DNA from: Protula sp. h YS-2021
Lineage: Eukaryota; Annelida; Polychaeta; Sabellida; Serpulidae
Direction: 5' to 3'
Assembly: GCA_949752745.1 (NCBI GenBank)
Contig: OX457028.1
Coordinates: 20,692,352-20,756,351, forward strand
DNA length: 64,000 nt
The notes under the pieces: generated by a model
The model's input: the letters and a program-made list of their open reading frames with translations, nothing else
Database searches by the model: none
Told to the model about the DNA's origin: nothing
Program-made: the position numbers and the translations under genes
Part shown: in pieces, positions 36,701 through 47,786 of the stretch
Position numbering within the stretch: the stretch's first letter is position 1
Layout: every line of letters starts with the position of its first letter

Positions 36701-39700
36701 GCCTCACGGTCAGTTTTGATTGTTCTTGCTTTTCTAAGGTATACGTCGCACAGTTAACAGCAGTTCAGCCATCTGTGCTTAATTTTTTTTGTTAGCGCCA
36801 ATCAACGCCATACATGCATTGTGTGTAGCATAAATTCAAAGGTATCTTACCTCAGTATTTTACACAGCACCTGAATGAAACCTCAAGGACATACAAAATT
36901 CACTATTCGCGTTTTCAGTATTTTACACAGCACCTGAATGAAACCTCAAGGACATACAAAATTCACTATTCGCGTTTTTTAATACGTTTGACGGACATAA
37001 TCTATGGAGACAACGAGTAGTATAGGAATGTCCGTATGCTTTTAACTATATTTTAAAAAATTCAACTTTCCAAGTGTAGCTACCTTCATTCCTGAGAAAC
37101 GGTTGAATCAAGCTGTCCAGTTTAGCCTCTTGGTTTTCAACATTTTCTATTGGAGCAAACCTTATAACATAATAAAAATTGTCCATAGTTATTTTATCAT
37201 TGGACATTGACGTAGACATGATTACGCGTAGAAATAAACACAAACGTTTATCATTTAAAAATATATGTGCAGCAGTCAAAATCTCAAGAATTCACGCACA
37301 TACACAGTCCCATACAGTATCCCTTTTCCATTTTCCACCTTATTAATTTTTCATATTCATTACATGAAATCCTTTATCAAAATAAATTCCTTAATAAATA
37401 TAAATATATTGCATGTTTCTCAAAATGCAACAACACAAAAAAGAGTTCGTTGTCGCTAAACGTTATTTGGCTCTTTACACATAATAACATTGCCCCCTAT
37501 GCATGCAGCATAGTGACCCTGCACAGACACATTGAGTTAATGGGTTATAGTTTTTCCTTAATGCTAAAATTATTTTTAAAATAAACTGTCCATCAGACCC
37601 AAATTTTTTACTACTACTCATTTTCTAAACACAATCATAGAATCTTTTCTAATGATATTCAAAACGATGCCTTTGAAATTAAAGCCAATATTATTGAAAA
37701 ATACCAGCCCTTTTAAGATGCCTGAATTTAAAAAAATAATGGTAGGATTTTTATGAGTTGAGTTGTGTTTTGGGTACTTTACATTTTAAAGTGTTGAACG
37801 GTCAAAGTCGTTAGCTGTAAAATAAAATCGCAAAGAAGAAAGTGTAAAAAAATATCAAAGGCAATATTCATGAGTTATACTATTCCCAACTTCTAGTTCT
37901 GTTACAAGGCAGTGCGCGAATTTTTACTTAGCTTTTTTGCCACTTAATTCGTCACTTTTCCTATTTATAAGTATCTCCAAGCAAACTGAAACGGGCGCAC
38001 ATCTTCAGCGTCTAAGGATGTCAATTTTCAAAGTGAAATATTTACAGCTCTGGAGCAAAATACGTCATAAGACTATTTCTTGGCAAGGAACATCTTGGTG
38101 ACGTATGTTTAATCTATGATATGACAATGATATCATTTATCTTTTTCTATGTCTAAAGGTTTAATGGAGAATTTGAGCTCGGTGTCTACAGAAGGCTTTC
38201 AAGAATAAAAATAAGAGATCACAATACAAATTTAAAATATCCCAATCTCTCTAACATGCAACCAGACTTTCAATGTACATAACACCACAGCTGTGATAAG
38301 CTAAAGCAACGTTGAATTCCAGTACTTTTCATAGCCTGTGCTGTTTTTACGTCATAACGCCAGTGCTTACTACTGCAAGAACAATGCATTCACCTCAAGA
38401 ACAGAAAGTGTGGCCCTTAGCTTAAAGCGTAGTGCATTCAATTTGACTGTAACTGTCTATTGAAAAGCTTCTCAACGAAAGTATGAAAGAGTCACGTGAA
38501 CTTTATTTCGCCGTCAAAGTTAAATTGTGCGCTTCATCGACATGAATGGAAATTAAGTTTTCGTTATAGGAACAATAATTGATGTGTATTGCCCCACTAT
38601 GAGGGGGGCGTGGTATAATTTTGTTTTGGTTATTCGCATGTTTTCGTTAATTTCTCGAACCGAAAACCTCTCGTTCTAAAAGTCTTAAAATTTCTCATGA
38701 GGATAGTCCAGGTTAGGCGTAAAATTTACTTTTTCAGATTCTAAATTTGGCATGGTGATATTATTTTAGCGAAGTTCTGTGCGCAATCCTATATTTGTAC
38801 GTCTTCAAGATAATGATTTTGTGCACCAAGTGTGAATGACAATAATCGTTGGCAACCTCGGTCCCGTGAATACTATGCACTATAAGTTACTTTAAAAACG
38901 GACGAATGTCATTTGTCACTATACATGCAAGCACAGAGACAAGAGAAATATGGAATTTATTACTGTTTAGGTTAAATTAACCGAAAATCAGTGTTCTTAG
39001 GTGAAAAACAAACCAGCTTCAAGAAGATCCAGCTGAAAAGTTGGATTGATTTAGCACCAAACCTTTTGCTATAAATTTAATTTTTTTTGGATCAAATTCC
39101 CGGATTTACTTTGAAAGAATATTTCACGAAATTGCTTTCCAAATTATATTTCATTACAAATCATACAAACAGTGAATAAAGAATAAACTGATGCTGATTT
39201 TTCTTTCCAAATAAAACTAGGTTGCTTTCTGTAGTTTTGTCTCAATTAACATTGCACTGAAGAAATTTCGAAACCAGATTAATGTTCCTAGTAATTCAAA
39301 AAGCAGCTTGTGATTGTTCGTATAAAACGTAGAAAAAACATCTTTTTTTTCAAGCGTGACATAGTCTCATAATGTCTCATTATTAACAGAAATATCAGAG
39401 GTTCTTTGACAAGCTGGAAAAGTGTCAATGGGGGGTTTTAAAAATAGTTTTTTTTAAATTTTTTTTATATGTGCGTTTCTTATGTGTTTGAAACGATGTG
39501 TTGATTTCTTTCTCTCACAGATGCAAGGAATGCCTGTGACACTTTTAACAAATCTCTTCAAGTTAAGCATCTATCTCGAACCTTAAAATAAAAGGGCGCT
39601 TTCGCTCACCTCACTAGACATCATCTCTCTAATCCGATTACTGACGTTTTCCTTTGCGTTCCTTTAAAACCTTCTTCATGCATTTCAAGCACCTTGAAAA

Positions 39701-42430
39701 CTGGCCTCAATCGGGAGGCGGACACAAGCAAGATTTTTCAGTTGCACTTCTCAAACGAATTGTTAACATCTTCCCATGTGGATCACTTGGTATTATATAT
39801 GTTACCATGCCCTCCCAATATCAACGAGGTGTAAGGGAATAGGGGTCCAAAGAGGTCCATACGGAGAGACAATTTCGTTTAAAAATTTAAAAATTATAGC
39901 TTTCGTTGTATATTCAAGTTCAACGTGAATGCTAGTTGTGTATATTCTTATAGATGTATAATTTGGTAAAAATGTTTTATTAAATTTCACATTACGAGTT
40001 TGGGGTGCATTTTACAGTCGTCGTCTGGTTAAAAACCTGGAATTTCACGCTTAGAGGTTGTTTCAAGTCAGGGACATGCAGGGTAACATTTGTACAGAAC
40101 GAAAATTTGCGACAATACCCCTGACGACAATTTGCTTAGTGGTAATTCGCGTTGCAAAATAAGCCTGGCTTAAATATCAGAATCATAAATGCAGCATTTT
40201 TGTTTTGTTAAAAAATCGACGATTTTTCAAGAAAAACTTTGGGCTTTGCCTTTTTACTTTTATATATTTCCCTTTCAACATTGTTTTCACTTTTCTGCGA
40301 AGCATTTGGTGACGTGGCTGCATCCTCGCATTAATAGCTCTTCCTAGTTTCCACCGTTTTTGAAAGATTATCGTCCGTTGCAGCATGACATTGACAGACA
40401 ATAGAATATTAGTTTGCTTACTCAGGAGTAGCTATTCTTTTATACAGCCTAGCATTGATTTGAAAGGATACTACTCTTACGGTTTTTGTGCAACGTCATG
40501 TTTATTTGAAATGTAGAACTACAAAGTCTTTACTTTTCTTTTGTACGGCCTGGCATTTATTTGCAATGACAACATTCAAAAGTTTTTTTTGTGTAGGCTT
40601 GCACTGAATTGAAGTGACAGAAAGCTAAAGTAAATATCTTTTTTAAGAGTAAAAGTATGAGCATTCTAAAGTAGTCAAAATTCAAAGTTTAAAAAAGCAG
40701 GCCATCGCGTTGCGTTGCTGCACCTTGAAAAAAGTTCGACCAATTGTCCTAGGTGTATTGTCGTAAGACGTATTGTCAGGATACCATTGCACCCTTCACC
40801 CGTGCCAGAACCTGTTCACAGACAAAAGACTTCAAGAAATGTTTAAAGCGGGAGGAATATTGGTCTTGTTCCAAAAGCAAAAGATGTACAGCTCACTAAA
40901 GAAAGTTTTCTAATTAAACAACACCATCCAACTTACATGTATTTTACTTTTTACTTAGAATGCTATGTAAAAGGGGCCGCTTCAATAATTCAAAACCTAT
41001 CTTAGTCTGAGGTTTGCGAATTAATTCTTAAGTATAAATTTAGTGATATAGTTATGAAGTGTAAATAGAACGTTATCTCTAGATTGTTAAGTATGAAGTC
41101 TGACATATGAAAATTCTATTAACCATCTAAAGCTTCCTAAACTTTTGCAATTATTTGAAAACTTTAAACAGGAATTAAATGCACTCTACATGAATAAAAT
41201 AACTAGAGTAAAGTGCTATGCTTTTTCTTATCACCTAAAATATACTATTTTCTGCAGTCATAGGACAGAAATTTCACTGCAATATTTCAATGAATATAAA
41301 GAAACATAAAAGAACTACTTTCTGTACCAACTAATTTCTGCTATTCCCCAGTTTACAAATATAACATTGAAGTAAAGTTTTTTCTCTGCAATTGTGCAAT
41401 AGCTCTTACATGTCGTTTTTTAGGCCCAAAGGGTCGAAAATAAGCTCAAAATCGCTATATCTCTAACCGGTTTCGAGATAATGGCCTACTTTCGGTTTTT
41501 GACATTGATCAAGGCAGAGGATATCAATCGCTCTCTTAGGTCATGGTTAAAAAATGCGTATTTTACGGTGTGTAATCACCCTCTATCAGCGAACCAAATT
41601 TCATCTCTTTGGCAATTGGAAAAAATCAAACGCTGCAGCCAACTTCAGCTTGCACACACATACTGTAATTGCTCTCATTGTGGACAGTCGGGCGATCATT
41701 ACGCCTATGCTGATGCATAACAGTTCCTTTAACTGCGAAAGCAAAGCGTTTGCCTGCCTTTTATTGGGCATGCTGTGATGGCTTTAATTGAGAGCTGGGC
41801 GATCAATACACCGAGTCTGATATCATGCGTTTAAACTACTGCTCTCAGCTTCTTGCCGCCTGTTTCGCAAGTTTACTTTGTCTTTTTTAATGAAAAATGA
41901 AGCGAATTTAAGAAAAAATTACAGGAGGATCAATTAGACACACTGAAGTTTATCATATCCAAATTTCATCTTTCTAGCCCTAACGGCCTCTGACTAACTT
42001 AAAAAAAAACGAAAAAAAAACATGTCACAACTGCAGCTAAAATTTTCATACAAATTCAATACAATAGGGGATTTTGGCAAATCCCCAAGTGTAGTTATTG
42101 TTCAGTTTCGAATTCTAATACCTTTTTCCCTTTTCACTGCATCACTTTTCATGGTACATGCAAGCTTACATTACAGGTTTCAAAAATATTATTCCAATTG
42201 TAAAGTGATAGTCGAAAGACTCAGAGGTCGAAAGACGTAATGGTCGAAAGACTTTAACCAACAGAGCTAACACCCATCCAGCCCTCGTCCTCCATCCCCA
42301 CATTAAATTCTTAGTGTTTGTCCTGTGATACTGCAACATGTGTCTAGATAAAAAGAACTTACGCATCTAATCCTTTAAATATTGCACACATTACAGTAAA
42401 CCGGAGGCAGAATCCCATGATGAATTCCAT
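30289..42430 (-). CDS. Coiled-coil C1q-domain gene, copy B
   Basis: Eight exons are proposed on the minus strand: 42363-42430 (signal peptide), 37084-37146, 34797-34946, 33206-33238, 32812-32844, 32409-32429, 32003-32023 and 30289-30704 (stop TAA at 30289-30291). All have AG/GT borders. From 37146 downward every junction is phase 1 and the frame is open, giving about 245 residues: a stalk of about 107 residues and a C1q head of about 137. Proteins of this type are secreted, usually trimeric, and bind microbial or other ligands (family knowledge). The weak point is the 5' join: the signal exon ends in phase 2 while the next exon starts in phase 1. Either an exon is missing from the model or B carries a one-base insertion there (copy A has one A fewer). 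All introns keep the copy A layout. Confidence 0.78.
30705..32002 (-). other. Intron of C1q gene B
   Basis: Its first ~380 bp align with copy A 7411-7900. About 31200-31960 is private to B and GC-richer than its surroundings (GACGCCTCTTGCATATTTTTG, TGTACCGGCGTATGTACCAG), which suggests an unrecognised insertion. Open frames on both strands there show no domain. Confidence 0.5.
32003..32023 (-). CDS. 21-nt micro-exon (one heptad), copy B
   Basis: It lies between the acceptor GTGCATTTTAG and the donor GTCAGTTTAA. Phase 1; encodes G-V-R-Q-D-L-K. Partner of 8064-8084. Confidence 0.8.
32409..32429 (-). CDS. 21-nt micro-exon (one heptad) present only in copy B
   Basis: The acceptor is ACTTTTTGCAG and the donor GTAACTTTAA. 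Phase 1; encodes G-I-H-K-D-I-N. In copy A the exon and both splice sites are missing, with intron sequence joined directly at 8416/8417. Confidence 0.75.
32812..32844 (-). CDS. 33-nt micro-exon (one hendecad), copy B
   Basis: The acceptor is CATACTTTTAG and the donor GTAAGTTTGAA. Phase 1; encodes QGGEHSNEIN after a split Lys codon. Partner of 8821-8853. Confidence 0.85.
33206..33238 (-). CDS. 33-nt micro-exon (one hendecad), copy B
   Basis: The acceptor is TTTCTGTTTTAG and the donor GTAAGAAATT. Phase 1; encodes HQDEKIDSLE after a split Asp codon. Partner of 9171-9203. Confidence 0.85.
33239..34796 (-). other. Intron of C1q gene B, AT-rich with GATATCAA-type repeats
   Basis: From about 33440 to 34600 short phrases such as TTTTTGATATCAAAAAT and ATTGATATCA recur irregularly on both strands, indicating a decayed low-complexity array. 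The hydrophobic 62-codon frame at 34035-34223 lies here and is not an exon. Confidence 0.5.
34797..34946 (-). CDS. 150-nt coiled-coil stalk exon, copy B
   Basis: The acceptor is GCCTGGATTCAG and the donor GTAAATTTAA. Encodes about 50 residues, including DMWDAIVALQKSVAGIEK and DKFDTGLKQVETKI, with regular heptad spacing. Phase 1 at both ends. Partner of 9539-9685. Confidence 0.87.
34947..36851 (-). other. Intron of C1q gene B
   Basis: A run of ten G lies at about 36260. No exon was found. A donor-like CTGAGGTAAGATACC (minus strand, ending near 36843) is conserved in copy A (near 18525), but no exon of suitable phase could be fitted to it. Confidence 0.45.
36852..36986. repeat. ~66-bp perfect tandem duplication in copy B
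   Basis: CAGTATTTTACACAGCACCT through ATTCACTATTCGCGTTTT occurs twice in a row with no difference seen. Copy A has only one, diverged version near 18530-18590. The duplication is therefore recent and specific to B. Confidence 0.9.
37084..37146 (-). CDS. First stalk exon, copy B (63 nt)
   Basis: The acceptor is TTGCTCCAATAG and the donor GTAGCTACA. Encodes NVENQEAKLDSLIQPFLRNE, 21 codons in all (three heptads), phase 1 at both ends as drawn. Copy A has 62 nt here. A leading run of four A in B against three in A is the only length difference. Confidence 0.75.
37147..42362 (-). other. 5' intron of C1q gene B
   Basis: Aligned in blocks with copy A 18755-22650. It holds two stretches absent from A: 40140-40435 and 41410-42060. 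The basic 72-codon frame at 40183-40401 lies in the first of these and has no recognisable domain. Confidence 0.55.
41410..42060. mobile_element. Insertion private to copy B, carrying the GACCCTTTGGGC repeat
   Basis: Copy A reads continuously from GCAATTATGCAGGAGCTCCTAA (22342) to TTGTTCAGTTT (22415). Copy B has about 650 extra bases between the same flanks. The insert starts with TTAGGCCCAAAGGGTCGAAAATAAGCTCAAAATCGCTA, the inverse of the family at 12950-13370. It ends with an A-rich tract (AAAAAAAAACGAAAAAAAAAC) near 42020, which suggests retroposition in the plus direction. No coding domain is seen. Confidence 0.6.
42363..42430 (-). CDS. First exon (signal peptide) of C1q gene B
   Basis: ATG at 42430-42428 in a good context (G at -3, G at +4), followed by EFIMGFCLRFTVMCAIFKGL, a short hydrophobic leader. 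The donor GCGTAAGTTC fits the consensus well. It is the only conserved leader-like open stretch upstream of the stalk in both copies. The exon ends in phase 2. Confidence 0.6.
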
Positions 42431-43465
42431 ATCTACTCAGAGATTTTATGTTTAGTGTATTTGCGTTGGCATTTATATATCATTCATTTCATTTTTTCTT
42501 GCAGTGTACCCTATTAATGGCCTGGCATTATTACTGGGCGATTGATTCATCATGTTACCGTCTATTTTGATATTGCATGATATTTTGTTTACCATACACA
42601 CAAATATACTTTTTGTGTTTGCTTGCTTCTTTTAATTTGAAAATTGATACATGTCAAGAGCTTCAAGTTCTGCATCATAATAATGCTCAACACGCAATAC
42701 ATTGGAAAAGTGCGATTGGTGAAAAAAACTAAAAAAATAAAATAAACATCTTTGGATTAAAGCAAATACGGTTATTGTGTTCCCAAACTCTCAGGTTCAT
42801 GACAGCACGATATGAGCTTAGTAGTATTTATTTGCATAATAATATAATTATTATATTATGACAACTTTTCTTAATAAACTACCTGATGATTTCAAGGATT
42901 GACAATAGTCTATACAAAGAAAAGGCTGAGTTTATGAACTTGGGCCCTCTTGCCTCCACCAGCATGATACGAACCAAACGTATTTGTTTACATCATGATA
43001 CAATGAAAGGAGCGTCGTTAAAGACAAGTCACGAATTGAATGACTATGTTTCATCCTTTTCTGTTGTCAGTCCAACAAATTATTGTACTTATTTAATAAA
43101 ACTCCATTTTTCTTTTTAATATAACGTTGCATGCAATGGTAGCCTTTTTAGCAAACACTTTAACACATGCAATTGTTCATAATTTAGAATTTGCAAATGA
43201 AGCTGCTAAAGTTGTTGCGTTTGATAGAATCTGAAGTTCAGGACTGAGTTTATACATGAGGCACGAAACATTTGACATGAAGAATCACTTAAAATAGCAT
43301 TTCTCAGTCGAAAAACACAAAGCAAGCGGCTAGCTCTCAATTGATTTGCAAACTGCTAATAGCTTCAAAGCCACCTGGACACGCATTTTAAAGCATTCTG
43401 TCCTCAATACATGTCTCGTTTAATGTAGATTCCAGTTAGTACACAAGCTAAAAGCCCAAATTGCT
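42431..43465. other. Upstream flank/promoter side of C1q gene B
   Basis: Homologous to copy C (57060-57360 and 59750-60480) and, after the LINE, to copy A. No TATA box could be chosen with confidence in this AT-rich DNA. Confidence 0.5.
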
Positions 43466-43484
43466 GAAGCAGTTAGTTAGCTAG

Positions 43485-43547
<63 letters not shown>

Positions 43548-46500
43548 TTTGATTGGTTTACCTATTGCCAACCTATTGCAGGTCATATTGTGCCATTCCT
43601 GGTAACTTTGTCGCATTTATGCTTTACTGATTAAAAGTCAGTACCAGATAAAATCTTAAATACACTAAAACGCTAGAATTGATGGTAATCTTACTTTTTC
43701 AAAGAGCTCTCTCATAGAGTCAACTCTATGATAACGGGGACGAATGTGATTGAAGTCTATAATATATATCAAGTTGTGCTTCACTGTATGCTGTTCCTGA
43801 CAACTTATACATTCGGGTTGTGGTTCACCTCTTAAGAGGTGTTTGTGAGTAGTGTAAGAATGTCCTATTCTTAATCTGTGTATTACCATATCATCGCGGA
43901 GACCATTTAGGGAGGACAATTTGTGCCCTACCACAGGATTAATTTGGTATAGCTTATTGTTGGTTTGTTCACCCCAATGTTGTTGCCATAGATTTTCGAC
44001 ATATCTAAAAATAAGGCACTTAAAATCTGATGACGGTATACGGAAATCTGAGCAATCTTGGTTTAAAGCTTCTTAGCGCCTTTGTCTGCTGCCTCGTTGC
44101 CCGGGATTCCAACATGACTCGGTACATAATATCTCTTTGCCAGCTTTTACCACTTCGTCGTGTTTTTAGATCAAGTCCAAAATTAATGGGTTGGATACCT
44201 GTAGGTTTTCTAGTAATTCTAGCACTGACATGGAGTCAACACATGATATGAATTTTTTTTAACGGGTAATCTTGACAATTTGTAGCTAGCTGCAGGGCTC
44301 TAACTTCTGCAGAAAAAATAGAAGACCCATCTTGGAGCCTGATTTTCAATGTATTATTTTCTGTGGCAATAGCTGCTGCAGCCTTGTCCTCAAGTTTGGA
44401 GCCATCGGCATATATGAAATATTAGTCATCATAATTATTCTTTAATTCTGCAATTTTGACTGCACACAGGTTAGGTGTTCTTTTGAGGACTCAGAAAGAG
44501 TCTTCAAGACCACAGGTTTCGTTAACTTCCAAGGGGGTTGGTTGGGGATTCTGTAATTTGCAACAGATTCAACGATTATACCTGCTTCTTGCAGGTATGG
44601 TATAATCGTGGTTCCAAAAGGGGGATAGCATTGGTACCTCTATCTGCATAATGTGACCCGAAAACAATCTGATGAGCAGGGTTATTTATATTGGCGTAAA
44701 GTTTTATAGAATACTTCATGGCAAGTTTTAACCGCCGTATATTGAGAGGTTGTTCATTTGCCTCAACGTGCAAACTGTCGGCTGGGGATGTTCTAAAAGC
44801 ATTTAAACATATTCTTAAGCCCTGATTCTGCATCGGTTCTAACATCTTGAGATAGGAAGGTCTTGATGAACCATAAACTATACTGCCATATTCCAGTCGC
44901 GATCTAATTAGAGCTCTATACAACATGATTTTAGTGCTCCCCAATCGTGGGGGAGATGACTCTCAGCAAATTTAAAGCCTTCTAGCACTTTCTTCGGAGG
45001 TGCTTAATACGTGGGGGAAAAATGAGTTTATCAAAAATTAAGCCTAAATGTTTGTTCTCCTTGACAACAGGGATTTGTACATCAGACATGTGTAAGACTG
45101 GATCTTCGTGTTGTTTTAGTTTTTTTACAAAAGTGCACACAAACCGTTTTGGTTTGTGTGAATTTAAAACCATTCTTATTCGCCCAAACTTCGAGAGGAT
45201 AAATACTCTGCTGAAGACGACGCTGTATTAAATTCATACTTTTGCCTCTACACGACATGGCAAAATTATCTGCGAAGAGTGAGCTATCTCTCCCCTGTCT
45301 GAGTATAGCTTTTATATTGTTGATTTTTATCAGGAAGAGTAGAATTGAAAGGCTGCATCCTTGGGGGAAGCCATTGTCTTGTTCAAAGTATTCTGAGAAT
45401 ATTGTACCAAGACGAACCCTGAGTCGGCGGTCATCCAGGAGTCCTTTTATAAACTGGGGCAGGCGATCTTGGAGGCCGAAATCAACTTGGAGGCCGAAAG
45501 ATACTTTAGTACTCCGTGTTTCCATGTTGTGTCATAAGCTTTTTCCAAGTCAAAGAAAACGGTAACAACATGTTCGTTGTTATTAAAAGCTTCTTTCACA
45601 AATGATTCTAGATTCTAAAGCCACTCTGTATGTCGGCAAGCAAGTTGTTTCTTTCAAGGTACTATTTTAATATTTCAGTTATCATTCGTTCGAATGTTTT
45701 GCACAGGGCACTAGTCAAGGAAAATGGTCTGTAATTTTGAGGATTTTATGGATCTTTGCTTGGCTCCATTCCATATTTCTGGAAAGGTGTTGGAATTCCA
45801 GGTATGGTTTAGCAGTTCTAAAAGGATCTTCAGGGTACGGTATCAAGTATCTAAGCATCTGGTAATGTATGTCATCTGGTCCCGCTGCTGAATCATGGGA
45901 ACTATCTATGGCCTTTCTTAACTCATTAAGAGAAAAGTCGCTATTATAGCCTTCGTTGATGGCTATAATGTTTGGAAGATGAATTATGTTTAAATGTTTC
46001 GCCTAAGGTATCTAAAATGTCGTTCGGGTGGGTGGTCATATTATTGTTAACTTCTAAATGGCTTACCGTGTTTGAATTATTCTTTTCGGATATTTTTGTA
46101 ACCATGTCCCAGGTCTTTTTAGAGAATTATTGGTGTTGAGTTGAGAAACATATTCTTTCCAGGACTCTTGATTGATTTTTAACTGCTTTACGCGCAGGGT
46201 CTGGCAGGGTCTTGGTAATTTTAAACTTGTTGAGAGCTTGTTTACGAAGTGCTCTGGATTCTATACAAGCGTCATCAAACCACGATTTATGTGGTTTCTT
46301 GCGGGATCCAAATGTCCTTGGATAGATTTTTCACTTCATGGAGAAGAAAGGTAAATAATGAAATATGGTCGTCGTCAAATGTTTCCTTTTGACACTCTGA
46401 TGACATAATTTTTGAAATTGTGACCAGTCTGCCTTCTGGAGCTTCCATTTTGGAGATCTTTTTTCGTGGTATGGTTTAGACTCAGACGATAAAATAAGAA

Positions 46501-47778
46501 AGTGGCCGCTGCCGTAGAGGTCGCCCAGACATTTCCAGTTAAAATCAAGGTATAAACTAGCAGATGCTATGGAAAGGTCAATGGAGGTTTTTGAACCAGT
46601 ACCAAGGTGAAGACAGGTGTATGACTTGTCGTTGAAAAGGATTAGAGTGTGATGGTTAAGGAGGTTTTCTGCCAATTTTCTCTTCAAATCTACGTAAATA
46701 TTGCCCTACAATGTACTGTGAGCATTAAAGTCATCCACGAATAGGAATGGTTTGGGCAACTGATTTATTAGGTCATTCAGCTCTTCTAGTTGAGGTCTCA
46801 AATATGAGGACAAAGAGATATTACAAATTTTGAAAGTTATGTCAGGCGTGATGCGAATCGCCTGGGTCTGGAAAGGCGTATTTAGTTTAATTTCGCTTTG
46901 TAAAAGATCACTTCGAACAAACATAGCGATTCAAGCCGTCGCTCTGTCATCCGATGAGGGTTTGTTGTATGAAGTGTATCCTCTAAGTTTTGGTAGATTG
47001 TCGTTTTTGTTGAATGTTTCCTGAAGACAAAATGCTGCCGGATCATTCAAGTGCATGAGTGTTAACAATTCATGGTAGTTGGTGCAAAGACCTCTGATAT
47101 TCTAAAGAATTATTGTTATCGTTATTTGCTAAGAGCTCGATTTCTGTTAATCGTTACTTTTTGAGGCTTTTTATTTGGGCGGGGTGGCTTAGGGGAGGTT
47201 CTGCCGGCAGGTCTCCCATCGCCAGCATCCATAAGTGGGGAGGATCTATTCCCACACATTTCCTCCGTAAGACTGGTGCGCAACCTCTTTTGGCGAGCTG
47301 AGCTCTTTGTTTGAGTCTCGCCTTTGTTTCGCGGCCCAGCTGAAAGGATTGGGGGCTTGGAGTACAAGACTCGCCTCTCTTCTCTGACACCTCAAGAGAT
47401 GTACTGGGTAAAGACTCACAGAGACTTGAGTCTGTTTCAGTTTTAGTTTCTTTAGTTTTTCTAGAAAGCAGTTGCTGCTTTAGTGGCGAAAACATCTTTT
47501 GTTCCGTAATCCATGTGATGTCAATTTGAAGGGAAAAATCCCGATTCTTGGGTTTTACTGAGCTGGCATAGGTTTTCGTATTTGATGGAAGTAAGGTAGA
47601 AGCCAGTTTTGGGGCTTCAGGATAAGACATTGATTTTTTCAAATTTTATCTGATGCACTTTCCTTTTCAGCATGCCACCGCGGACAATCCTTGGATGAAG
47701 CCGGGTGACTGCCCATGAAGTTTATGCACTTGGGCTTGTGAGGGGTAAATGAACTATATTCATGCCCTTCCTCCCCGC
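43466..47778 (-). mobile_element. 5'-truncated LINE of the I/Jockey group with RNase H
   Basis: Read on the minus strand. 47660-47778: zinc-knuckle end of ORF1 (GHEYSSFTPHKPKC, SKDCPRWHAEKE). 47154-47642: ORF1 C-terminal part. 46706-47100: apurinic-type endonuclease N-part (PKPFLFVDDFNAHSTL; usually GDFNAH). 46331-46687: endonuclease C-part (SIDLSIASASLYLDFNWK, GSGHFLI; usually GSDHFPI). 45082-45900: reverse transcriptase with FPQGCSLSILLFL and LFADNFAMSC, where the usual FADD is changed to FADN. 44576-45173: connection (LYRALIRSRLEYGSIVYGSS). 43990-44580: RNase H (FSAEVRALQLA, CVDSMSVLELLENL). 43665-43934: C-terminal Cys-His segment. Many frameshifts make it inactive. AAATTGCT flanks both sides (43458-43465 and 47779-47786) as a target-site duplication. 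The 3' tail is (CTAA)n. Confidence 0.87.
43471..43547 (-). repeat. (CTAA)n tail of the LINE
   Basis: About 18 tetranucleotide units (TTAG on the plus strand) at the 3' end of the minus-strand LINE. Short tandem tails of this kind are typical of I-group elements. Confidence 0.9.
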
Positions 47779-47786
47779 AAATTGCT

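Noticed and set aside
43471..43547. CRISPR-like or telomeric array
   Set aside because: The TTAG units have no spacers, and the tract is the 3' tail of the adjoining LINE.
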